Source: UBA12481 sp942493265
GTDB taxonomy: Bacteria > Bacteroidota > Bacteroidia > Bacteroidales > UBA12481
Length of the DNA: 64,000 nucleotides
Reading direction: 5' to 3'
Assembly: GCA_942493265.1 (NCBI GenBank)
Contig: OW818688.1
Span: forward strand, 2,604,001 to 2,668,000
The notes beneath the pieces are model-generated. The model was given only the letters and a program-made list of their open reading frames with translations, did no database searches and was not told the DNA's origin. The translations under genes and the position numbers were made by a program. Of this stretch, positions 17,007 to 23,920 are shown one piece after another (position 1 is the first letter of the stretch; each line of letters starts with the position of its first letter).

Positions 17007-18125
17007 ATGACACCCCGACCGAATATAACCAATACCCAGCGGATTATCATTCTGGGCGTTACCGCCCTGTTGGCAGGATTGGCTATCTGGTTCTTTTCCA
17101 GTATGGTAGTGTTTATTTTGATTTCCTTCGTCATCTCCATGATCGGAGAACCACTCGTTAACCTGCTGCAGAAAATCCATATCCGTAAATGGCATCTTCC
17201 TCGTGCATTATGTTCTTTTACCGTTCTGATTCTTTTCTGGGCGCTCGTTCTGCTCTTCTTCTTCACTTTTATCCCGCTTCTGGCCAATGAATTCAGGTAT
17301 TTTTCGAATATCGACATCAGCAGTATCCTGGCAGATCTTGGAAAACCTATTGCCAGGATTGAGAAATTTATGAATGAATTTGGACTGGCGGAGGAGGGAT
17401 TTTCCCTTCAGGCATGGGCTACCAATTCATTCCGGTCGGCTATGGGATTTGTTAAACTTTCGGAGATGCTTTCTGATTTCGCCAGTTTGGTCGGAAATAT
17501 TTTCATAACTGTTTTATCGGTTTCCTTCATTACCTACTACTTTATGAAAGAATCCCATCTGTTTGAGGATGGGGTGGTTATGTTTTTCCCTGAAGATAAG
17601 GAACCCAGTATCCGTCATGCCATCAATTCCATCAGTGAACTGCTGAAAAGATATTTTATCGGGGTGCTCCTGCAATCAACCTGTGTGATGATACTGATCG
17701 CAACCGGACTGATGATTGTGGGGCTGCAATTCAGTCATGCCGTAACCATCGCACTTATTGCCGGCGTTCTGAACGTGATCCCTTATGTGGGCCCGTTCAT
17801 TGGCAGTTTGATGGCCGTAGCCATCGGGACTGCGGTGAGCATGCCCATGGACGTGGCAACTGAGCTGGTTCCCAGAATAATTTATATTCTGATTGTGATG
17901 GAAACCACCAAGATTATTGACAACGTAATTTTTCAGCCCCAGATATTTTCGCGGTCAGTTAAGGCTCATCCATTGGAGATTTTTCTGGTTATACTCATTG
18001 CCGCCACAATCGGCGGGGTAATGGGCATGCTGATCGCCATACCTGCTTATACGGTGGCGCGTGTGATCGGAAAGGAATTTTTCAATCAGATAAAGTTCGT
18101 CCAGCGGATCACTACCGGGATCTGA
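17007..18125 (+). CDS. AI-2E-family permease, first paralogue
   Basis: A 372-residue membrane protein of the AI-2E transporter (PerM/YhhT) family. Two N-terminal membrane segments are followed by a soluble stretch of about 100 residues, then five or more segments with the conserved LIAGVLNVIPYVGPFIGSL signature and ETTKIIDNVIFQPQIFSRSV. Some members carry autoinducer-2, others act as Na+(Li+)/H+ antiporters; function here is open. It is transcribed with lon and the flippase and converges on the LytTR regulator gene with only 11 bases between. Confidence 0.88.
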   Translation: MTPRPNITNTQRIIILGVTALLAGLAIWFFSSMVVFILISFVISMIGEPLVNLLQKIHIRKWHLPRALCSFTVLILFWALVLLFFFTFIPLLANEFRYFSNIDISSILADLGKPIARIEKFMNEFGLAEEGFSLQAWATNSFRSAMGFVKLSEMLSDFASLVGNIFITVLSVSFITYYFMKESHLFEDGVVMFFPEDKEPSIRHAINSISELLKRYFIGVLLQSTCVMILIATGLMIVGLQFSHAVTIALIAGVLNVIPYVGPFIGSLMAVAIGTAVSMPMDVATELVPRIIYILIVMETTKIIDNVIFQPQIFSRSVKAHPLEIFLVILIAATIGGVMGMLIAIPAYTVARVIGKEFFNQIKFVQRITTGI

Positions 18126-18136
18126 CGGGCTTCCGG

Positions 18137-18880
18137 TTACTTCATTCTCCTCGTCAGTTCTTCTTTTCTTGACCGCGAAATCGGCACGCTGGATCCGTCG
18201 GTCATCTTCAGATACCCTCCATCACGCTTAACCAGCGACTGTATATGATTGAGATTCACCAGATGCGACTGGTGCGTTCGTATAAACCCGCATGATTCCA
18301 GGGCGGCTTCAAAGTCTTTGAGAGTGTGCGAAACCAGAATCTCGCGGCGGTTTTCGAGGATGAAGCGGGTGTAGTTGGATTCGGCCTGACAGCGTATGAT
18401 CTGCCGGATGGGGATAAAATCGATCTTATCGTCCTGGGGCAGAGCTAATCGCTTGTCCTGCTCATGAAGTTTCTGATTGTCGACCAGATTCTTCAGCCGC
18501 AAATTTTCTTCTTTCAGGTTGATTGCATCCGTTGCCCGGTTTACGCTGTCGATGAGTTTGAATATATCCACCGGTTTTAGCAGATAGTCGAGGGCATTGA
18601 ACTGAAAAGCGCGGAAGGCATATTCATCGTATGCAGTTACGAAAATGATCCCGAACCTGATATTTTCCAGTTGCTCGAGCATGGAGAAAATATCGCCGCC
18701 CGGCATTCGCACATCGAGAAAAACCAGATCCGGATTCAGTGTATTGATCTGATTGAGCGCTTCATCGTTGGTAGAGGCTTCACCAATCACCAGAACCTGA
18801 GGACAATAACGGTTCAGCAGACCGGCAAGGTTTTCCCGGTTTGCGGTTTCATCATCAACAATCAGTGCGCGGATTTTCAC
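18137..18880 (-). CDS. LytTR-family response regulator
   Basis: A 247-residue two-component regulator. The receiver domain (residues 1-120) has DDE near the N-terminus, the phospho-acceptor Asp in LVFLDVRMPGG, Thr in FVTAYDEYAF and Lys in YLLKPVDIF. The C-terminal LytTR DNA-binding domain covers about 145-245 with IIRCQAESNYTRFIL and RTHQSHLVNLNHI. It overlaps the upstream kinase gene by four bases (ATGA), so the two are a cognate pair. LytTR regulators bind direct repeats in promoters; no target can be named. Confidence 0.93.
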   Translation of the reverse strand: MKIRALIVDDETANRENLAGLLNRYCPQVLVIGEASTNDEALNQINTLNPDLVFLDVRMPGGDIFSMLEQLENIRFGIIFVTAYDEYAFRAFQFNALDYLLKPVDIFKLIDSVNRATDAINLKEENLRLKNLVDNQKLHEQDKRLALPQDDKIDFIPIRQIIRCQAESNYTRFILENRREILVSHTLKDFEAALESCGFIRTHQSHLVNLNHIQSLVKRDGGYLKMTDGSSVPISRSRKEELTRRMK

Positions 18881-21800
18881 AGGCTGGTTTTTTGCATCGG
18901 CAGCCTAAAGATAACGGTTGTCCCCGAAGAATCCCGACTATCTGATACTTCCACCGAAACATCCTCTCCGTATTGCTCCTTCATCAGCTGAATGCGCTGA
19001 CGGGTGAGTTGCCAGCCTTGTCCGAGACCACCATTCCCGGTTTTTATTTCCGGATGATAACCAGGTCCGTTGTCATGTACCTCGCAGATCAGGTGGTTCT
19101 GTTCAGCCCGGAAAGTGACAGTAATCCGTCCGTCCTTGTCCAATCCGGATATCCCGTGCATCACGGCATTTTCCACATGTGGCTGTATCAGCAGTGGAGG
19201 AACTTCTATCGCAAAGATGTCGAGTATGGGATCTATCTGAATATCAAAAAGAAACGGAAATCGTAACTGTTCGAGTTGCAAGTAATTCCGGATCATGTCA
19301 ATCTCCTCATTCAATCCGATCGCCGGTTTCGAGGATTGGCTCAGGATGGTTCGCACCAGCTCGCCGAACCTTGCCAGGAACAGGTTAGCTTCTTCAATCT
19401 GCTTCTTATTAATGAGATTCTGGATGGAGCTCAGGGCATTGAACAGGAAATGCGGATTCATGCGGGAGCGCACGGCATCTACCTCGAGTTGAGCCATTTT
19501 GCGTTTGAGAATGAGCCGGGATTCCATTCGTTTCGAGCGGAAGCGAAGAAGGAGAACGATCAGAATGGTGAGAATAAAGGCACCGCCCATTGAGTACCAG
19601 AAAACTTTGAAGTTGATGGTTTTCGACGGTGGAGTTGAAACCGGCCAGGAGAGCAAACATTCCAATTGCGACATTCCATATTGGTCATAACTTGCGATCC
19701 GGCCTTCTCCATCAATACCGATCAGCATTTTTGGCAGATCCTTCAGATAGTCCAGAATGGCCTTGTTGCTTGCGGAATTCGGCAGAATGATCACTTTATT
19801 CCCCCTGATCCTGGATTCGTACTCCATCAGTTCTTGTGGTGTGGAATTTGGTGAACAAACAACGAATTTGATTTTGCCGGCAAATAAATACTGGATGGTA
19901 TCTGCCATCCTCAGGAGAAAATCATTCATCCCCAGTGATTTGTCCAGATTTACGATAGCCCAGTATTCTCCCTTAAAATCGCCGGTTGAATGGATCTTGC
20001 CTGACAGATCTTCAAAATTCAGGGAGGGTAGGGTATTGCCGATTTTAAACTTTGCATTGGCCTGCCGTAAATTGAACAATTGGGTTTGGTAATCGGTTCC
20101 CGGATACATTTCGGAGTACCTTTTGTAATATTCATCTGAATTGGAAATTGGAAAATCCTTCAGGTCACTTTCTGTTAACAATGCCAGGTACCAGTATAAA
20201 TCCCATCCACTCAGAATTGCCGAAGCCAATTCAAAAGAAGCTGATCCTGTGAATGCCTGCATCTTGCCTGTTGCTGAAATTTCATAATTTGTTTGGACGT
20301 AATCGCAAAGAAATTCTTTGTATGCATCAGATTGGTACCCATTAGCAAAGCCGAGATATTTTACAAACCTGCTCAGGCTGTCAATTTCATTCAGAAAAGT
20401 ACCGGTATACCTGCTTAGTTTGATCCCGCTGATCTGGTAAGACAAGAGTGAATACTTGTTTTCGGTTTCCAAACAGGTGTATAAATCCTGACTGATCCGG
20501 TTTTTTTGCTGTACCAGCCGCTTGCTGTTTTCGAGGGTTGTATTTATGCAGAGTTGGAAATTGCGCGGACTTAACTCCTTTGACAGGGAATTCAGAAAAA
20601 GTTGATCTGCTGCAGATGGGCCGCTGAAAGCAAGTTTGGTGGAATCTTTTAAATCGGCTGTAAAGTGAATGGAGTCGCCGGGTTTTACAAACATCCTGAT
20701 CTGCTTAGGGCTCATCGGCGAAAACCATTGGTATTCATGGGTTTGGTTGTAGTGCAGTTCGACAAATCCGGCCGGCATTTTCGGATCAAAGGTTATGGAA
20801 AAACTGCCCTCTTCCGACACGTCAACGGGCAGTTTCCTTTTGGTTATTTCATTTCCGGGCAATACTGCGGTAAACTCCAGATCTTTGAAATTAGTGAGGG
20901 CCCCAGATATTTTTACTGAATTATTTTGATTTATTGAGGAATTGGAATTTGTTATATTAATGTGCCTGATTTCGCTTAAATTGAAATAGCCCAGGAGGAA
21001 TGATCCATTCAGCAAGACCCCATGATTGATAAAACTTTCAGGCAGAAAACCGTCATAATTTATATTTACAGGGTGTCCACTATTTTTTGGCCAGGTGATT
21101 GATAATTGATTTTCCCTGCCGACTTTCATGAAGGAATAGGAGGTATCCGAGGGAGTAAAAAAATGGGCCCTTTTTAAGTAAATCTGTGGAAGGGTATCGG
21201 AGTATGCCGCTTCAGCACTCCAGTTATTGACCCGGGCCAGTATCCGGTTATCCGACCGGATGTCAATAGTATCCTGATAGGATCCGGGTAAGGCAGGGAA
21301 AAATTCATGGATGATCCATTTATAATAATCCGGGCTGTACCGGATCTTTATTCGGGCGAAATTTAACTGCCCCTTTATTTCAGGTGATTTTGCCGCTTCA
21401 TCAACGATAGCATTCATGAGGAGATCCAGTTTGTTCATCTCCAGTATGTTTCCCATTGAGTCCAGTACAAAAGAAATAGGGTTGTTTATTTCAATATTGT
21501 CCAGGTTGGACATGGCTCCGAATTGCTGCTCAAAGGATGAGCTGTAATTTGATCTTAAAATTCTGTTATCCTGAGTAATAAGTTCATTTGTGAAATTGCT
21601 TTTTAATTTCATGGTCATCCGGTAGGCATTGTTTCCGGCCTGATCCACCGAGAACTGGTATTTCCAGGTTTGTTTAAAGTTTCGTGAGAAATGGCCATTT
21701 CCCTCCACCCTTTCTTCAACCAGTTCATAGTCAAGAATCTCTCCTTGTTTAAAGGAGTATCTCAGCTGCTGCCCGTGATTCTCATTAAGCAAACCACCAA

Positions 21801-21882
21801 GCAAAATCATGACCCATACCCCAAGTCCCCGACAACCGACAACTGACAACTGACAACCGACAACCGAAATCTTTTTCATCAT
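18877..21882 (-). CDS. LytS-type sensor kinase with a large redoxin-like periplasmic region
   Basis: A 1001-residue protein with an unusual build. After a signal-like N-terminus there is a periplasmic region of about 720 residues. Its last part (about 615-745) resembles TlpA/thioredoxin-fold proteins (IGNTLPSLNFEDLSGKIHS), and a DUF4369-like segment sits around 340-420. The redoxin part has no CxxC: the active-site position reads NLDKSLGMN. A membrane helix (about 757-779) leads to a His_kinase/LytS core with RSRMNPHFLFNALSSIQN (acceptor His near 811) and an HATPase with HVENAVMHGI and DNGPG. It is the partner of the overlapping LytTR regulator. Its N-terminus is partly encoded by a GACAACY tandem repeat. 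Confidence 0.85.
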   Translation of the reverse strand: MMKKISVVGCQLSVVGCRGLGVWVMILLGGLLNENHGQQLRYSFKQGEILDYELVEERVEGNGHFSRNFKQTWKYQFSVDQAGNNAYRMTMKLKSNFTNELITQDNRILRSNYSSSFEQQFGAMSNLDNIEINNPISFVLDSMGNILEMNKLDLLMNAIVDEAAKSPEIKGQLNFARIKIRYSPDYYKWIIHEFFPALPGSYQDTIDIRSDNRILARVNNWSAEAAYSDTLPQIYLKRAHFFTPSDTSYSFMKVGRENQLSITWPKNSGHPVNINYDGFLPESFINHGVLLNGSFLLGYFNLSEIRHINITNSNSSINQNNSVKISGALTNFKDLEFTAVLPGNEITKRKLPVDVSEEGSFSITFDPKMPAGFVELHYNQTHEYQWFSPMSPKQIRMFVKPGDSIHFTADLKDSTKLAFSGPSAADQLFLNSLSKELSPRNFQLCINTTLENSKRLVQQKNRISQDLYTCLETENKYSLLSYQISGIKLSRYTGTFLNEIDSLSRFVKYLGFANGYQSDAYKEFLCDYVQTNYEISATGKMQAFTGSASFELASAILSGWDLYWYLALLTESDLKDFPISNSDEYYKRYSEMYPGTDYQTQLFNLRQANAKFKIGNTLPSLNFEDLSGKIHSTGDFKGEYWAIVNLDKSLGMNDFLLRMADTIQYLFAGKIKFVVCSPNSTPQELMEYESRIRGNKVIILPNSASNKAILDYLKDLPKMLIGIDGEGRIASYDQYGMSQLECLLSWPVSTPPSKTINFKVFWYSMGGAFILTILIVLLLRFRSKRMESRLILKRKMAQLEVDAVRSRMNPHFLFNALSSIQNLINKKQIEEANLFLARFGELVRTILSQSSKPAIGLNEEIDMIRNYLQLEQLRFPFLFDIQIDPILDIFAIEVPPLLIQPHVENAVMHGISGLDKDGRITVTFRAEQNHLICEVHDNGPGYHPEIKTGNGGLGQGWQLTRQRIQLMKEQYGEDVSVEVSDSRDSSGTTVIFRLPMQKTSL
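21831..21865. repeat. Tandem 7-bp repeat GACAACY, five units
   Basis: Five head-to-tail heptamers (GACAACC or GACAACT) cover 21831-21865. On the minus strand they encode the SVVGCQLSVVGC portion of the sensor kinase N-terminus. Similar GACAAC-type tandem repeats are common between genes in environmental genomes; here one has become part of a signal sequence. Confidence 0.8.
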
Positions 21883-22070
21883 ATCCGCCTTTTATTTGGC
21901 AGGTTAAAGATAGTGGTGTCAGGTTTGGGATTGGCAGGGAATGAGTGGTTGGCGGGGGTGGGTTAGTATTTGGGGAAAGGGTTTTAAAGTGAAAAAGAGG
22001 AGATTCGAATTTAGAATGCCGGATTCCGGGGGACGAGATTCAGGTATTTATCAAATGTGAGCAATAATTT

Positions 22071-22114
22071 CTTCTATGTGTTTCTCATCGTATCTCTGGG
22101 GTCCTCTGTGTAAC
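22071..22114 (-). repeat. Left inverted arm flanking the toxin-antitoxin region
   Basis: Its reverse complement begins near ACACAGAGGACCCCAGAG and aligns over about 44 bases with 22969-23013 at roughly three-quarters identity, by eye. The copies are inverted with respect to each other and bracket about 850 bases holding both toxin-antitoxin loci. The 61973-62060 repeat belongs to the same sequence family. Confidence 0.6.
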
Positions 22115-22135
22115 AAAATAACCGGCACAGGGTTT

Positions 22136-22369
22136 GGAAGGAGGAAATTCCAAAAGGAGCCGCAAAGCCGGGGTCGAAGTCTCTCAGATCTGGTTGAATC
22201 GTATCTTAAAATGATCAGTGAAAACCAATCTGCTCATACGGGAAAACTATCTCCGAGAGTTGATTCATTGCGCGGAACCTTTATGCTGCCTGAGGATTTT
22301 GACTATAAAAAGGAGATGGGCAATGCAATAACCAGAAAACACCTGTCCCATGACAAAAGTGTTCATTGA
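22136..22369 (+). pseudogene. Remnant of a DUF6364/VapB-like antitoxin gene
   Basis: The frame encodes a convincing C-terminal antitoxin fragment: GRSLSDLVESYLKM, LSPRVDSLRG and LPEDFDYKKEMGNAI, as in DUF6364-type antitoxins paired with PIN toxins. The normal N-terminal DNA-binding strand is missing; upstream residues (GFGRRKFQKEPQ) do not match it, and the frame runs into the repeat arm at 22071. The end overlaps the start of a truncated PIN-toxin gene by 20 bases, the normal arrangement for such pairs. The 513 bases between the kinase and YoeB genes hold only these remnants, the repeat arm and featureless sequence. Confidence 0.65.
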
Positions 22370-22427
22370 TACCGATGAGTGGCCCTCAACCCAATTTAAG
22401 TCCTGTCATGATAATGTCCACCGATAG
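22350..22427 (+). pseudogene. Truncated PIN-domain (VapC-like) toxin start
   Basis: The ATG at 22350 begins MTKVFIDTD, the typical first beta-strand and first catalytic Asp of a PIN ribonuclease. After the ninth codon (about 22376) similarity stops, and 17 unrelated codons lead to a TAG at 22427. The rest of the toxin (about 120 residues) is gone. The tail runs over the 3' end of the convergent yoeB, so the toxin was probably cut away in the rearrangement that placed YefM-YoeB here. Confidence 0.65.
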
Positions 22428-22668
22428 CAAAAATATGGATCGAATGGTCGTCAAACCGGTAGATCAACCGGTCATATTGCGATAAGCGGCGCGACCAGAA
22501 TCCGCTCAGTTCATACTTCAGTTGTTCTGGCTTGCCCAGCCCCTCAGCCGGGTTGCCCCTCTGCATTTCTTTCAGGATATGGCAAAGGTTTCGGTGTAAT
22601 GCCTGGTCCTTTTTTCGGAGTTCTTCGTAAACTGCCCAGGTATTCCCCTCAAATACGATTGATCTCAT
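22396..22668 (-). CDS. yoeB: Toxin YoeB, ribosome-dependent mRNA interferase
   Basis: A 90-residue RelE-superfamily toxin of the Txe/YoeB type, which cuts mRNA in the ribosomal A site. The order is EGNTWAVYEELRKKD at the N-terminus, GLGKPEQLKYELSGFWSRRL in the centre (catalytic Glu/Arg region), and IYRFDDHSIHIFAIGGHYHD at the end, including the catalytic His-Tyr tail. The ATG at 22668 fits the family; a more upstream start would add ten residues in yefM. It overlaps the 3' end of yefM by 20 bases. The conserved residues are present, so the toxin looks active. Confidence 0.92.
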   Translation of the reverse strand: MRSIVFEGNTWAVYEELRKKDQALHRNLCHILKEMQRGNPAEGLGKPEQLKYELSGFWSRRLSQYDRLIYRFDDHSIHIFAIGGHYHDRT

Positions 22669-22918
22669 CGAGCTGTTCCCCGGTTGGCTGATAACCATTA
22701 TTTTTCGTATATGTTCCCAGGGATTCGGCTACCTGGCCCATTAATTCCTTATTGCGCAGAATATACAGAGTTTCTTGCTCCCGGTCCCAGTCCTCCGCGC
22801 TGATCACGATAAAATCCTTGCCGGCGCGCCGTTTTACCCGGATCACCATATGTTCGTTGATCGCCTTGTCGACGAAAACCTTCAGGTTCGACCTGAATTT
22901 ATTGACCGATAGTTCCAT
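22649..22918 (-). CDS. yefM: Antitoxin YefM (Phd/YefM family)
   Basis: An 89-residue antitoxin that binds and neutralises YoeB and represses its own operon. The N-terminal Phd/YefM DNA-binding fold is seen in MELSVNKFRSNLKVFVDKAI, then HMVIRVKRRAGKDFIVIS and DWDREQETLYIL. The C-terminal tail, which wraps the toxin, is poorly conserved as usual. It precedes yoeB and overlaps it. An inverted repeat with TGTAC half-sites lies just upstream over the promoter. Confidence 0.92.
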   Translation of the reverse strand: MELSVNKFRSNLKVFVDKAINEHMVIRVKRRAGKDFIVISAEDWDREQETLYILRNKELMGQVAESLGTYTKNNGYQPTGEQLDEINRI

Positions 22919-22932
22919 CTGACTGTTTTTTA

Positions 22933-22958
22933 CAAATGTACTAAGTTTCGGTACATTT
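22933..22958 (-). promoter_or_regulatory. Promoter and likely autoregulatory operator of yefM-yoeB
   Basis: The minus strand has TACATTTG (22940-22933), an exact -7 box, with GTTG 18 bases upstream as a candidate -33 element. Over the same place lies a perfect inverted repeat AAATGTAC / GTACATTT (22934-22941 and 22951-22958) with a nine-base spacer. E. coli YefM operators are built on TGTACA palindromes, so these half-sites are a plausible operator. Confidence 0.6.
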
Positions 22959-22968
22959 CAACTTGTCC

Positions 22969-23013
22969 TGACACAGAGAACCCCAAAGGTGCGAAGAGAA
23001 CCACAGAGAGCTT
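22969..23013 (+). repeat. Right inverted arm flanking the toxin-antitoxin region
   Basis: It begins ACACAGAGAACCCCAAAG and is the inverted partner of 22071-22114. It lies between the yefM promoter and the 3' end of the metallophosphoesterase gene. Confidence 0.6.
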
Positions 23014-23019
23014 CTTATC

Positions 23020-23919
23020 TCAAAAAATACCTTTAACCTCAGGTTGGCTCCCGTATCCTTTTATGACCCACTGATCTCCATAAATTTCCAGCACCCCGAA
23101 GGAATTGCCGGTTCCTTCAACCATTCCTTTTAGGTTGATTGTCCTGCAGTTGCCGATCAGATCATCGCCGCCGGAATGTTTATGACCGCACAGGTAGAGA
23201 ACGGATTTTTCTGATTGCTGAAGTATTTCAAGCAGCTCCGGGGTGTCCCACAGGCTGTGAACATCGCCCGGCAATGCGGGTAAATGGCAGAACAGGATCA
23301 GGGATTGATGGTGCCGGTTAGCCCGGTTTACCTGGTTCCGGATCCATCTGAGCTGCCGGTCGCCTAATCCTCCGTTCCACTCCTGGGCATTCGGTACTCC
23401 GGCTGCCTTCAGTTTATTGAATGTGGCCAGTCCCTCTGCCTGCTGCCGGCTGCCATCCGGCCAGGCTTCAATACTGTTCATCGTGCCGTTTAGAAACAAC
23501 ATCCTGATATTTCCGGCCATCCTGACCTCCGGACTCCGGTTCCTTAAATCTTTTCGCGCATCATCGGCTTCTTTTCCTTCGCCCAGGGCACAGTCGTGAT
23601 TCCCGGGAACCAGCATCACATCCGGGTTTAATGGTTCAAGCCGGCTCCAAACCGGACCAAAACTGTTTATATCCCGGTCGATCATATCGCCCAATACCAC
23701 CGTAAAATCAACCTTTTCTTTCAACAAGGTGGTCACTGCTGCTTCCGTTTTTTCCAGACTCAGCCTGTAATGCCTGGAGCCAGACATTTCGCAGTCGCAG
23801 TATTGGATATCGGCAAGCAGGCCGATTTTCAGGGTGGGGGACTGTGCGATACTGAAAAGGGAGATCATCGGAAGGATGATGAGAAGTAAGAATTTTGAGA
23901 TTCGAATCTCTAACTTCAT
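23020..23919 (-). CDS. Secreted calcineurin-like metallophosphoesterase
   Basis: A 299-residue binuclear-metal phosphoesterase with an N-terminal signal peptide (LLLIILPMISLFSIAQS). Metal-binding motifs occur in the expected order: LLADIQ, VLGDMID, VPGNHDCA, CHLPALPGD and CGHKHSGG. The layout resembles ADP-ribose/CDP-alcohol diphosphatase-like enzymes, which split nucleotide diphosphate derivatives, but the substrate is uncertain. It is one base from the PNGase F-like gene upstream and is probably expressed with it. Confidence 0.85.
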   Translation of the reverse strand: MKLEIRISKFLLLIILPMISLFSIAQSPTLKIGLLADIQYCDCEMSGSRHYRLSLEKTEAAVTTLLKEKVDFTVVLGDMIDRDINSFGPVWSRLEPLNPDVMLVPGNHDCALGEGKEADDARKDLRNRSPEVRMAGNIRMLFLNGTMNSIEAWPDGSRQQAEGLATFNKLKAAGVPNAQEWNGGLGDRQLRWIRNQVNRANRHHQSLILFCHLPALPGDVHSLWDTPELLEILQQSEKSVLYLCGHKHSGGDDLIGNCRTINLKGMVEGTGNSFGVLEIYGDQWVIKGYGSQPEVKGIF

Positions 23920-23920
23920 T

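Noticed and set aside
21831..21865. A CRISPR-like array.
   Set aside because: The period is 7 bases with no spacers, and it lies inside a reading frame.
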